A DNA stretch of 64,000 nucleotides from Nitrospira defluvii. Its GTDB lineage: Bacteria > Nitrospirota > Nitrospiria > Nitrospirales > Nitrospiraceae. Of this stretch, positions 25,107 to 33,212 are shown one piece after another. A program made the translations under genes and the position numbers. The notes below the pieces were generated by a model, which was not told the DNA's origin, did no database searches, and was given only the letters and a program-made list of their open reading frames with translations. The DNA lies in contig FP929003.1 of the NCBI GenBank assembly GCA_000196815.1, positions 744,001 through 808,000 of the forward strand. The letters run 5' to 3'. How positions within the stretch are numbered: the stretch's first letter is position 1; the number at the start of each line of letters is the position of its first letter.

Positions 25107-26858
25107 CTAGATGTCTGGTTGCTGTCGTGTCGCCATTGTGAGGGGTGTCTCATCGGACCTGTGCGGCTGCGACTCCGTTTCTGGTGAGGCGCTCCTGTCT
25201 ACGGAGATCGTGAACCAGAAGGTCGTGCCTTGTCCGGGTGTGCTGGTGAGGCCGAGTTGTCCACCCATCATGCCGACCAGTTGCTTCACAATGGCGAGTC
25301 CAAGTCCGGTGCCGCCGTATTTTCTCGTCATCGATCCGTCCGCCTGCGAGAAGGAGTCGAAAATCTTTTCCTGAGCCTGTAGCGGGATGCCGATGCCCGT
25401 ATCGGTTACCTCAATGCGGACCCGTCCCGGACGACCTTCGTCCGGTCTCACGAAGACCGCCACAGTTCCCGTCTCGGTGAATTTGAGGGCATTGCCGACC
25501 AGGTTGGTCAGAATCTGGCGGAGCCGGTGCGGATCGCCGTGGGCCATGTCGGGGATGTCCGGCGTCATGGTCACGCTCAGCGCCAGTCCCTTTTTTCGAG
25601 CCTGCTCGTGATAGAGCCCGATGGTTTCGGTGAGTAGCTGGCGGAGACCGAAGGGGATGTATTCCAAAACCAGACGGCCGGCTTCGATCTTGGAGAAATC
25701 CAGAATGTCATTGATGATGTGCAACAGATTGGTTCCCGAGTTGTGCACGGTGTGGGCGTATCGGCGTTGTGTGTCGTTCAGCGGTGTCGTCAGGAGGAGT
25801 TCGGTCATCCCGAGGACGCCGTTCATGGGGGTTCGAATTTCATGACTCATGTTGGCCAGGAATTGGGATTTGGCCAGGCTGGCAGCCTCGGCGGCCTCCT
25901 TCGCGCGGCAGAGGCGCTCTTCCTGCTGCTTTCGCTCGGAAATGTCCTGCACGAAGATGGTGAACTGCTGCGTCCCGCCGGCGGCCAGACAGCTCATGGC
26001 GATTTCCACGGGAAAACTTGTTCCCTGGTAGGTGAGGCCCAGCATTTCGCTACGCCGGTTGAGAATGGCTCCCGGGACTAACCCCGCGTACGGTGTAATG
26101 GGGGTGGATCCGCTTGCGGGGCATGCGGCGGATACGTAGGTGGTCAGGGGCTTTCCGATCGCCTCGGTTCGCGGGACGTCAAACATCAACTCAGCCTGGG
26201 TGTTCCATCCGTTGATGGTCCCCGTGGCATCCGTCGTGATGACGGCGTCGAGGGCGGTTTCGATGATCATGCGGGTTCTGGCCTCGCTTTCCCGGACTTC
26301 GTCTTGTGCGAGTTCATTGACCCGCCAGAAATAGAGCAGAGCCGCACATTGGGCTAGGATGAAACCGCCATGGATCAAGGCCCAGGTCCAGGGGTGTGTT
26401 TGTCCATCCGTATGCCCGTACACCATGTCAGGCATGAGCGTGCCCACCACTCCGTGATCGAGGATGATAAATTGGAGCCCGACGAGAAACGGCAGCCAAT
26501 CCTGGTACAGCACAATCACAGACATCATCACGAAGAAATGAAAGTGCAGTTCCGTCTGGCCTCCGGCGAGGTGGACGAGGAGGGCCGAGGCGGTCATCAG
26601 TCCGCAGGTGGCGATGGCAGATTGGAGACGTCGGCGGACAACGGAAAGTCGTGCGGTGACGGCGATGAAGGCCAGTAGCCCGCCTCCCCCGAGATAGAGG
26701 GCGGGACTTGCCCCCATGTAGATACCGAACATCGGCACTCCCGGCACGTGGAGCCAGAGGATCGAAAGAATGCCCCGGTGACGGGCGTTCCAGGCCGGTT
26801 CGGCCAGTGCCTCTCCTTTTGGCAGGCCTGCCAGAAGATCCATAACCAAAGAGCCCAT
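25107..26858 (-). CDS. Membrane histidine kinase with multi-helix sensor and PAS domain
   Basis: 583 residues. The first 190 contain about five or six membrane segments (around ILWLHVPGVPMFGIYMG, LLAFIAVTARL, CGLMTASALLVHLAGG, FHFFVMMSVIVLY, FLVGLQFIILDHGVVG, ALIHGGFILAQCAALLYF). A conserved-looking TELHFHF and further His residues lie near the membrane. Then PAS (about 205-325), HisKA with [14 protein letters not shown], and HATPase with NLVGNALKF, DTGIGIP and [11 protein letters not shown]. There is no receiver domain, so it must pass phosphate to a separate receiver, perhaps that of the downstream kinases. First gene of the operon. Confidence 0.92.
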   Translation of the reverse strand: MGSLVMDLLAGLPKGEALAEPAWNARHRGILSILWLHVPGVPMFGIYMGASPALYLGGGGLLAFIAVTARLSVVRRRLQSAIATCGLMTASALLVHLAGGQTELHFHFFVMMSVIVLYQDWLPFLVGLQFIILDHGVVGTLMPDMVYGHTDGQTHPWTWALIHGGFILAQCAALLYFWRVNELAQDEVRESEARTRMIIETALDAVITTDATGTINGWNTQAELMFDVPRTEAIGKPLTTYVSAACPASGSTPITPYAGLVPGAILNRRSEMLGLTYQGTSFPVEIAMSCLAAGGTQQFTIFVQDISERKQQEERLCRAKEAAEAASLAKSQFLANMSHEIRTPMNGVLGMTELLLTTPLNDTQRRYAHTVHNSGTNLLHIINDILDFSKIEAGRLVLEYIPFGLRQLLTETIGLYHEQARKKGLALSVTMTPDIPDMAHGDPHRLRQILTNLVGNALKFTETGTVAVFVRPDEGRPGRVRIEVTDTGIGIPLQAQEKIFDSFSQADGSMTRKYGGTGLGLAIVKQLVGMMGGQLGLTSTPGQGTTFWFTISVDRSASPETESQPHRSDETPLTMATRQQPDI

Positions 26859-27052
26859 GAGTTCCAGTCAGTTGTGGCGATTCGCCTGGCCGCGCTCCTT
26901 TGCGCAGTCGTAGGTCTTGGCACGCCTGTATCGGAAGAAATCAACCGAAACTAAAGAGAAAATAGGTGCAGGGAAGGCGCAGGAATCAACAGGAGCGGCC
27001 GGTTACGGGCATGACAGGGCAGTGACGGATGCAAGGCTGATGAGACGAGGGG

Positions 27053-27751
27053 TTAGTGATGGTGATGACGGCATTCCGGACTATGAACATGGGCCGGCTC
27101 CTGAGGCGGCGGAGTCAATTGCCCGGGGAGCACAATGCGACCGGCTTCGTGCTGTTTGGTCAGATGCTCTGCAATCTCGGGGTGGAAGGTTTTGACGTAG
27201 CCGATCATGCCGTTCAGGAAGCGGCGTGATTGAAAGTCCTGGCCGGAAAACTCTGTCAGAATCGCGACCGCGCGATCGAGAATTTCCGGAGCTGACCCGG
27301 CATCGCTGACCTGCTGAGGTTGTTGCTTGACGAAGGTGTCGTATTCCTTCTTGAGTCGTTCCGCAAACACCGGCATCGGGGCCGACGGCACATGGAGGGG
27401 ACTCAAGGTCCGGCGAAGGGCTTGGATGGCGGCGAAGACTTCGGCATCCTGGCCGTCGCGCCGGTCGTGGAAGTAGCCGAAGGTGACGACTTCGATGAGG
27501 TTGAACAGCGCGGCCGCCTTTTCGCCTCCCGCCACGCTCAGTTGCCGGTAGAGCTCCCGCCGGACCGGGGCGAACTGCTCGCCCAGCCGCTTTTGCTGAT
27601 AGTCGCTTCCGGTGTCGAGATAGTCGCAATCAGGAGGACAGGAAATTCTCGTCAGTCGATGTTCCCCGCAGCATTGGCTGCAGATTAACCCGGTGAGGGC
27701 GGGACAGGAACGTTTGCCCTTGCGTTGTTTGCAGTAGACACATCGGCTCAT
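27053..27751 (-). CDS. Cys-rich zinc-binding hypothetical protein with His tail
   Basis: 232 residues. The first 42 contain eight cysteines (4, 7, 16, 24, 27, 28, 38, 42) with the pattern CVYC, CPALTGLICSQCCGEHR and CPPDC, which suggests a binuclear zinc module like a cross-brace. The middle is mostly helical with no known domain. The C-terminus is HVHSPECRHHHH, a natural His-rich metal-binding end. Its ATG overlaps the stop of the NHL propeller gene by four bases. The last gene of that pair; possible roles are metal handling or protein interaction, but none is shown. Confidence 0.72.
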   Translation of the reverse strand: MSRCVYCKQRKGKRSCPALTGLICSQCCGEHRLTRISCPPDCDYLDTGSDYQQKRLGEQFAPVRRELYRQLSVAGGEKAAALFNLIEVVTFGYFHDRRDGQDAEVFAAIQALRRTLSPLHVPSAPMPVFAERLKKEYDTFVKQQPQQVSDAGSAPEILDRAVAILTEFSGQDFQSRRFLNGMIGYVKTFHPEIAEHLTKQHEAGRIVLPGQLTPPPQEPAHVHSPECRHHHH

Positions 27752-28779
27752 TTGCGAGGGGATCCTTCCTTGTCGGATTTCTTGGGTTCGACGAATCCGT
27801 AGTCCGCGAGTGTGCGTTTGGCCCGATCACCCGCTGCAGCCGTCGGCGATTCGAGGCCGTTGACCTCGGCGGCATTGGAGTCCTGGTAGGGGACGAGAAT
27901 CAGGTGGTTGACGCGATCGATTCCCACATCGGATGGACCCGGCAGGTATTCTGCGATCACTTGAAACTTTCCATTCGGGAGCATGCGCCAGATCTTGCCT
28001 TTCGTCCCATCCGAGACATACATGCTGCCCCACCGGTCGAAATCCACGCCGCTGAGATTCTGGAACCGGGCGGTGAAAAATCCGTTCGACGCCAGTTCTG
28101 TGAGCGTCCCTTCCGGGGTGATGTCGAAAATCTTTCCGGAATCATAACTGACCACGACCACATGTCCGGTCTTGGGATGCACGGCGACTCCGGAGGGGCC
28201 GGCCAAGTGCGCACCGGAGACATATAACGACAACGTCCATGTCGGCGCGAGATCCACGCGGTAGATCGCGTTGCCGCCCTGGTCGGCCAGGTAGAGGTGG
28301 CCTTGGCCATCGGATGCCACATCGGTGAGGGACTGGGCGGCGCCGCCAGCTGCGGGGCGTGGGAGCGTCAGAGTAGCGAGAGGTTTACCCGTCGTCTTGT
28401 CGAAGGCGCGCAGGATATCCAGGTCGGTGACGTAGAGGACGTCATCGACGACCACCATGCCCTTGGGGGCATGGAGCGTGACGTCTCCGCGGCCGCCCTC
28501 AATGAACTTGAAGGCGGTGATCCGGCCGTCGTCGCTCAGCTTGGTGATGAATCCATTGTTATCCCGGGCATCGGCTTCCCCGTTGATGTTGGAAATGTAA
28601 TAGGACCTTGTCGCCGGGTCGGCCAGGAAACTATGCGGAGACTCCAGTCCGCTCACTTGAAGAGCCCAGGCCCAGGGTTGATGGAGCAGGACTCCAATGG
28701 CCAGAGCGAGTGCCAGGCCGAGGCCCCGGCGGCGCAGTGGCCGTGTGAATCTGTTGTGGCGGATGGCCGTGGAAATCAT
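27748..28779 (-). CDS. Exported NHL/SMP-30-like beta-propeller protein
   Basis: 343 residues. A basic N-terminus and hydrophobic core ending near WAWALQ form a signal peptide. The rest is a series of about 45-residue blade-like repeats: LADPATRSYYISN, VVDDVLYVTDLDILRAFD, DGQGHLYLADQGGNAIYRVD, HPKTGHVVVVSYDSGKIFDI, DRWGSMYVSDGTKGKIWRM and DRVNHLILVPYQDSN. This is typical of six-bladed propellers of the gluconolactonase/NHL type. Catalytic metal residues cannot be assigned with confidence, so enzyme versus binding role is open. Probably periplasmic. Co-transcribed with the Cys/His-rich gene. Confidence 0.82.
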   Translation of the reverse strand: MISTAIRHNRFTRPLRRRGLGLALALAIGVLLHQPWAWALQVSGLESPHSFLADPATRSYYISNINGEADARDNNGFITKLSDDGRITAFKFIEGGRGDVTLHAPKGMVVVDDVLYVTDLDILRAFDKTTGKPLATLTLPRPAAGGAAQSLTDVASDGQGHLYLADQGGNAIYRVDLAPTWTLSLYVSGAHLAGPSGVAVHPKTGHVVVVSYDSGKIFDITPEGTLTELASNGFFTARFQNLSGVDFDRWGSMYVSDGTKGKIWRMLPNGKFQVIAEYLPGPSDVGIDRVNHLILVPYQDSNAAEVNGLESPTAAAGDRAKRTLADYGFVEPKKSDKEGSPRK

Positions 28780-28814
28780 GAACGAAGGTGTCGCACAGAG
28801 GATAGTGTGGCTGC

Positions 28815-28844
28815 ATCGTAGCCAAGGGCCTCGGAGACTGTCAA
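28815..28844 (-). promoter_or_regulatory. Promoter of the NHL propeller operon
   Basis: On the minus strand TTGACA (28844-28839), an 18-base spacer and TACGAT (28820-28815). It predicts a start near 28808 and a 29-base leader before the ATG at 28779. Confidence 0.55.
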
Positions 28845-28965
28845 GGAAGCCGTAGGTCGGTGCATGGAGGAGCGACTGATCGCGGAGTGGCTCCGACAGG
28901 AGCGGAGCGGTGGAATATCGCTTCCTAACGGGGTGTTATCGGTGGTCTGCGCGGAGCCGCCAGCG

Positions 28966-28995
28966 TTGACTTGTTGAAAAATTGCCTGCTATGGT
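28966..28995 (+). promoter_or_regulatory. Promoter of the folD-metF-panB operon
   Basis: TTGACT (28966-28971), an 18-base spacer and TATGGT (28990-28995), followed by the folD GTG at 29036. The position argues against the upstream in-frame starts for folD (28982, 28991), which would lie within the promoter. Confidence 0.5.
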
Positions 28996-29035
28996 GCCGA
29001 CACTTTTTGATTCTATTCAGGCCAGGGAGGATATC

Positions 29036-29896
29036 GTGGCAGCTCGAATTATCGATGGGAAGGCGTTGGCGCAACAGGTTCGTGAAGGACTCGCGAAAGA
29101 ATCCGCGGCGGTATTGGCCAAAACAGGGATGAAACCGGGGTTGGCCACGATCTTGGTGGGGGACGATCCCGCCTCGCATCTCTATGTCAAAAGTAAACAG
29201 AAGGCCTGCGATGCAGCGGGGATCTATATCGACGATTCGAAGTTGCCTGCCAGCACGACTCAGGCCGATCTGTTGTCCCTGATCGCCCAGAAGAATGCCG
29301 ATCCGAAGATCCACGGCATTCTGGTGCAATTGCCGCTGCCCAAACATATCGACAGCAAGGTTGTCCTGGACGCGGTGTCCGCTCAAAAGGATGCCGATGG
29401 CTTTCACCCGTACAACTTCGGTCGGCTCGTCGAGGGAAGCCCCATTTTTGAGGCCTGCACGCCGAAGGGGGTTATTAAGATGATCGAATCGACCGGCGTG
29501 TCGATCGAGGGCAAGCGTGCGGTGGTGCTTGGCCGCAGCAACATCGTCGGCAAACCCCTCGCGCTCATGCTGCTCCACCGCAACGCGACCGTCACGATTT
29601 GTCATTCCAAAACAAAAGACCTGCCGGCTGTCTGCCGGGAGGCGGAATTGCTGCTGGTGGCGATCGGAAAAGCCAAATTCGTAACGGCCGATATGGTGCG
29701 CGAAGGCGCGGTGGTGATCGATGTGGGTACCAACCGCCTGCCGGACGGCAAGGTGGTGGGAGATGTCGATTTCGACTCGGTCAGCCAGAAGGCCGGGTGG
29801 ATCAGTCCGGTTCCCGGCGGAGTCGGGCCGATGACGATTGCGATGTTGCTCGACAATACGGTTGAATCTGCTAAGAGAATGGCAGGGATGAAGTAG
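29036..29896 (+). CDS. folD: Methylenetetrahydrofolate dehydrogenase/cyclohydrolase
   Basis: Bifunctional one-carbon enzyme interconverting methylene-, methenyl- and formyl-tetrahydrofolate. 286 residues from GTG 29036, with AGGGAGG at 29024-29030. Active-site motifs are SHLYVKSKQKACDAAGI (catalytic Lys), GILVQLPLPKHID, PCTPKGVI-like EACTPKGVIKMIE, VVLGRSNIVGKP and PVPGGVGPMTIAML. It begins an apparent operon with a metF-like gene and panB, all folate-linked. Confidence 0.96.
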   Translation: MAARIIDGKALAQQVREGLAKESAAVLAKTGMKPGLATILVGDDPASHLYVKSKQKACDAAGIYIDDSKLPASTTQADLLSLIAQKNADPKIHGILVQLPLPKHIDSKVVLDAVSAQKDADGFHPYNFGRLVEGSPIFEACTPKGVIKMIESTGVSIEGKRAVVLGRSNIVGKPLALMLLHRNATVTICHSKTKDLPAVCREAELLLVAIGKAKFVTADMVREGAVVIDVGTNRLPDGKVVGDVDFDSVSQKAGWISPVPGGVGPMTIAMLLDNTVESAKRMAGMK

Positions 29897-29912
29897 GGTC
29901 GGTTGACGACAA

Positions 29913-29933
29913 GGCTCGTCTCATTGACGAGCC
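29913..29933 (+). other. Intercistronic hairpin between folD and metF
   Basis: Arms GGCTCGTC (29913-29920) and GACGAGCC (29926-29933) with loop TCATT. No T-tract follows. It could reduce read-through or stabilise the folD message inside the operon. Confidence 0.45.
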
Positions 29934-29963
29934 GGCGTGCGCACAGATGCAGGGGAGAACGAG

Positions 29964-30854
29964 ATGATCCGAGAGCCGCGGCGACTCAAAGACGTATTGG
30001 CCCAGGGACAATTTGCCGTAACGGTGGAATATAACCCGCCGAAGGGCACGAACCTGACCCATGTGGTCGAGAGTGCCAAGGCACTCGTCGGACGTGTGCA
30101 TGGGGTGAACGTCACCGACAACACGGCGGCAATCGTACGCGCCGGGTCCTTGCCGGTCTGTCGCGTGTTGTATGAGTTGGGGCATGACCCGGTGATGCAG
30201 CTGACCTGTCGTGATCGCAATCGGATCGCGATGCAATCGGATCTCATGGGGGCACACATCCTGGGCATCCGGAATATCCTCTGTCTCACCGGAGACTATC
30301 CCACCGTAGGCGACCATAAAGAAGCCAAGCCGGTGTACGATCTGGATTCTGTTCAGGTCATGCAGCTGGTGACGGGATTGAATAACGGGAAGGACTATGC
30401 GGGCAACAAGCTCGACGGATCCACCGCTTTTACGATCGGCGGGGCCGTGACTCCCGAGGCCGATCCGCTCGGCCCGATGCTGGTGAAGTTCGAGGTCAAG
30501 GTGCGGGCCGGCGCGGAGTTCTTTCAAACCCAGGCGATTTATCAGCCGGAGCAGTTCAAGACCTTTATGCAGGCGGTGCGTCCGTTCAACGTGAAGGTGC
30601 TGGCGGGCATTCTATTGCTTCGCAGCGCCAAGATGGCGGAATTCATGAACGCCAACATTCCAGGCGTCTGTGTGCCGCAGGACATGATCGACGAAATGCG
30701 CGCAGCAGGCGACAAGCGCGCGCTCGATGCCGGAGTCGAGATCGCCGTGCGCACCATCAAAGCCGTACGCCCTTACTGCGACGGCGTGCACATCATGGCG
30801 ATCAAGTCGACGGAACGGCTGCCGGAAATTCTCACGAAAGCAGAGCTGGGGTAA
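29964..30854 (+). CDS. metF: Methylenetetrahydrofolate reductase family protein, short form
   Basis: 296 residues from ATG 29964, with AGGGGAG at 29951-29957; the frame is open to GTG 29937. A single TIM-barrel of the MTHFR/MetF family: FAVTVEYNPPKGTNLTHVVE, HGVNVTDNTAAIVRAG, MQLTCRDRNRIAMQSDLMGA, NILCLTGDYPTVGDH, FFQTQAIYQPEQF and KVLAGILLLRS. It reduces methylene-THF to methyl-THF. It lacks the C-terminal Cys-rich MTHFR_C domain, which is encoded as a separate small gene at 44120-44368. Its stop overlaps the panB ATG by one base. The electron donor is not evident from sequence. Confidence 0.87.
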   Translation: MIREPRRLKDVLAQGQFAVTVEYNPPKGTNLTHVVESAKALVGRVHGVNVTDNTAAIVRAGSLPVCRVLYELGHDPVMQLTCRDRNRIAMQSDLMGAHILGIRNILCLTGDYPTVGDHKEAKPVYDLDSVQVMQLVTGLNNGKDYAGNKLDGSTAFTIGGAVTPEADPLGPMLVKFEVKVRAGAEFFQTQAIYQPEQFKTFMQAVRPFNVKVLAGILLLRSAKMAEFMNANIPGVCVPQDMIDEMRAAGDKRALDAGVEIAVRTIKAVRPYCDGVHIMAIKSTERLPEILTKAELG

Positions 30855-31642
30855 TGACCGTCCCCGACTTGCAGAAGTGCAAGCGTGACAGGCGGAAGAT
30901 CGCGGTCGTCACCGCGTACGACGCGTTGTTTGCGCGCATCGTCGAGCAGGCCGGGATTGACGTGATCCTGGTGGGCGATTCCCTGGGGGTGGTGGTACAG
31001 GGCAAGTCGAATACTCTCTCCGTCACGATGGAGGAGATGCTGTACCACACGAAGCTCGTAGCCGGAGCCGCTCAGCGGTCGTTGGTCATCGGCGATATGC
31101 CCTTTCTGTCTTACCAGGTCAGCCAGGAGGAGGCGCTTCGAAACGCCGGCCGGTTCATTCAGGCCGGAGCCCATGCCGTGAAGCTGGAAGGGGGAGCTGC
31201 GGTCGCGGACCGTGTGTCGGCGATCGTGAAAATTGGTGTCCCGGTGATGGGGCACCTTGGCATGACGCCCCAATCGGTCCATCAGTATGGCGGGTATAAG
31301 GTTCAGGGAAAGGGCAAGGATCGGGCGCAGCAACTGCTTGAAGACGCGCAGGCGTTGGAAGCTTCCGGGGCCATGGGGATCGTGCTGGAAGCGATTCCCG
31401 CAGGGTTGGCCAAGACCGTGACGGAGGCACTCACGATTCCGACGATCGGCATCGGGGCCGGTCCGCATTGCGATGGTCAGGTGCTGGTGCTGTACGACCT
31501 GCTGGGTCTATTCGATGAGTTTGTGCCGAAGTTCGTCAAACCCTATGCGCATCTCAAGGTCGATGCACTGCAGGCTCTCCGCCGATACAAGGAGGAGGTT
31601 GAGCAGGGCACCTTCCCGTCCGATTCTGAAAGTTATCACTAG
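30854..31642 (+). CDS. panB: 3-methyl-2-oxobutanoate hydroxymethyltransferase
   Basis: First committed step of pantothenate synthesis, using methylene-THF as hydroxymethyl donor. 262 residues. Motifs: VVTAYDALFARIVEQAGIDVILVGDSLG (metal ligand Asp), HTKLVAGAAQRSLVIGDMPF, GAHAVKLEGG, VPVMGHLGMTPQSVHQYGGY and TIGIGAGPHCDGQVLVLYDLLG. It overlaps the metF-like stop by one base, and the shared folate substrate makes the operon coherent. Confidence 0.96.
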   Translation: MTVPDLQKCKRDRRKIAVVTAYDALFARIVEQAGIDVILVGDSLGVVVQGKSNTLSVTMEEMLYHTKLVAGAAQRSLVIGDMPFLSYQVSQEEALRNAGRFIQAGAHAVKLEGGAAVADRVSAIVKIGVPVMGHLGMTPQSVHQYGGYKVQGKGKDRAQQLLEDAQALEASGAMGIVLEAIPAGLAKTVTEALTIPTIGIGAGPHCDGQVLVLYDLLGLFDEFVPKFVKPYAHLKVDALQALRRYKEEVEQGTFPSDSESYH

Positions 31643-31655
31643 CCCGTTGCCGCTT

Positions 31656-31666
31656 CCCCCCCCCCC
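31656..31666 (+). repeat. Poly-C tract of 11 bases
   Basis: An uninterrupted run of 11 cytosines 14 bases after the panB stop, in the 159-base gap between convergent genes. It is not in a coding region, so slippage would not change a protein here. Confidence 0.7.
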
Positions 31667-31801
31667 AATTCGATCTCGGCCCCAATCAATCCTTACCGTT
31701 GCCGGCCGTGAGGGTGCTGCTTACGTCTCGACGCGGACTTGTCGGCTGACCTGCCTGGATAATCGAAGGTGTTCCTGACCCTACCAGGAGGGATGAATTG
31801 C

Positions 31802-32341
31802 TCAGGGAGCCTCGTTCACTGATGGCCCGATGCCATAGGGCCTCAATCGAATGCGCACGCCTGGCCGGCTGTTGTCCCCCATCCACACTGTGACGTCATT
31901 GGCGAATGTGACGGTATCAAGCCCCATGTAGGATGTGGGACTGTTCTGCAGGCGCAGAAGCCCCCTACGGGCCAGGTTGCGGGCAGCGGTCTCATTGCCG
32001 AGCGCGCGTTTGAGATGGGCCGCCGCGAATTGAATGAGGGCTTGGAAGTAGTTACCCGCCGTCGTCGTGCGTCCGCACGCGTGCCACAACCCCTCCAACA
32101 CTTCGTGCGATTCCCACCAGTACCCGAAGTTATAGAGATCGACCGCATACAAATAGTCTGCTGAGTTCGACCATTGGTGCTGTTCAAACGGGCGCGGGCG
32201 CGGCTCCGGCTCTGCGAAGGAGTGCCCCAGCGGATCGCGGCGTGGATGCGGGGTCAGGCCGGGGAGGAATCGGTAGGTCGGCAGCGCCCTGCTGCTGTAG
32301 CGAGGCCAATCGGCCGTGACCGGCGACTCATTTGCCTGCAC
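31802..32341 (-). CDS. DUF309 domain protein
   Basis: 179 residues from GTG 32341, supported by GAGGAG a few bases upstream. The frame is open to 32518, but that part overlaps apaH and has no family match. The DUF309 core is LYNFGYWWESHEVLEGLW, then NYFQALIQFAAAHLKRALGNETAARNL; the family is a small helical bundle of unknown function. A Pro/Arg-rich N-terminal arm of about 60 residues precedes it and a C-terminal extension of about 45 residues follows. It overlaps the apaH stop by 14 bases, so it is co-translated with it. Confidence 0.8.
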   Translation of the reverse strand: MQANESPVTADWPRYSSRALPTYRFLPGLTPHPRRDPLGHSFAEPEPRPRPFEQHQWSNSADYLYAVDLYNFGYWWESHEVLEGLWHACGRTTTAGNYFQALIQFAAAHLKRALGNETAARNLARRGLLRLQNSPTSYMGLDTVTFANDVTVWMGDNSRPGVRIRLRPYGIGPSVNEAP

Positions 32342-33146
32342 GCGTCTCCTCGCAACGCACTTGGAAGACCTTCCGGTCCTCCAGTCGCACGGCGGTGAGC
32401 TGCCGCCCATAGACGCAGCCGCTGTCCAATCCGAGGAGGTTCGGAGTGACATGAAGTCCCATCGCCGCCCAATGCCCGAACACAATCGTGGCGGTCGCAC
32501 TTTGTCGGTTCGGGACATCGAACCAGGGGTGAAATCCCTGGGGTGTGAGTTTCGGCGGGCCGGAGAAGGTTGATTCCATGATCCCGCCGTTCGAGCAGGT
32601 TCGTAGCCGGGTCAACACCTTGATGATGGTGGCAAGGCGCACCGTGCCTTTCAGATCGGGGGCCCATTGCAAAGGGCCGTTGGGGTGGAGTGCGCGGAGC
32701 GTTGCGTCGCACTGTTTCCCCCGCAGTGCCGTTTCGGCCTCCATGGCCAATTGCTGGGCCTCCTCAATGGTCCAGGGCGGCAAGAGCCCGGCATGGACCA
32801 GCACATAGGAACCCTCCCGATAGAGCAACGGCTGCTGTCTGAGCCAGGTCGTGAGGTCGCCGCAGTCCGGGGCATCGAGGATTTGGGTCAACGTATCGTC
32901 GCGCCGAAGGGTTGTCAGGCCGGTCGCAACGGCAAGCAGGAACAGATCGTGATTGCCGAGCACGGTGACCGCGGCTGACCCGAGGTCCCGGATATAGCGA
33001 AGGACACCAAGCGAGTCCGGTCCGCGATTGACGAGATCCCCCACGAACCAGAGCCGGTCCTGTGCCGGATTGAATCCAACCGTCTTGGTGAGCTGCCTGA
33101 GCGAGGCAAAGCAGCCTTGTACATCGCCGATTGCATAGGTAGACAT
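32328..33146 (-). CDS. apaH: Bis(5'-nucleosyl)-tetraphosphatase, symmetrical
   Basis: Hydrolyses Ap4A to two ADP, and in some bacteria removes Np4 caps from RNA. 272 residues from ATG 33146 (an upstream TTG at 33185 is less likely). Calcineurin-like metal motifs: GDVQGC (7-12; the common GDxHG has Gln instead of His here, a variant seen in ApaH), GDLVNRGPDS (36-45) and GNHD (64-67). Later segments are FGHWAAMGL and LDSGCVYGRQLTAVRLED. It follows the soluble hybrid kinase by 66 bases, so it may be the tail of the long envelope/kinase operon. Confidence 0.93.
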   Translation of the reverse strand: MSTYAIGDVQGCFASLRQLTKTVGFNPAQDRLWFVGDLVNRGPDSLGVLRYIRDLGSAAVTVLGNHDLFLLAVATGLTTLRRDDTLTQILDAPDCGDLTTWLRQQPLLYREGSYVLVHAGLLPPWTIEEAQQLAMEAETALRGKQCDATLRALHPNGPLQWAPDLKGTVRLATIIKVLTRLRTCSNGGIMESTFSGPPKLTPQGFHPWFDVPNRQSATATIVFGHWAAMGLHVTPNLLGLDSGCVYGRQLTAVRLEDRKVFQVRCEETRAGK

Positions 33147-33212
33147 GAGTGCGTGCAGACTAGCGCGGGCGACGTCTATTCGCAAGTCGAGAGAGCCGGT
33201 CGAGCGGTTGGT

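Noticed and set aside
26917-27195. 92-residue plus-strand frame between the kinase and Cys/His-rich genes
   Set aside because: It overlaps the 3' end of the Cys/His-rich gene in antisense. The gap itself (26859-27052) shows nothing else convincing.
28864-28977. 37-residue plus-strand frame upstream of folD
   Set aside because: It overlaps the folD -35 element and lacks a ribosome site; there is no support beyond an ATG.
32328-33146. Gln in place of His in the ApaH GDxHG motif as a novelty
   Set aside because: The GDxQGC form is known among ApaH proteins, so it is not unusual by itself.
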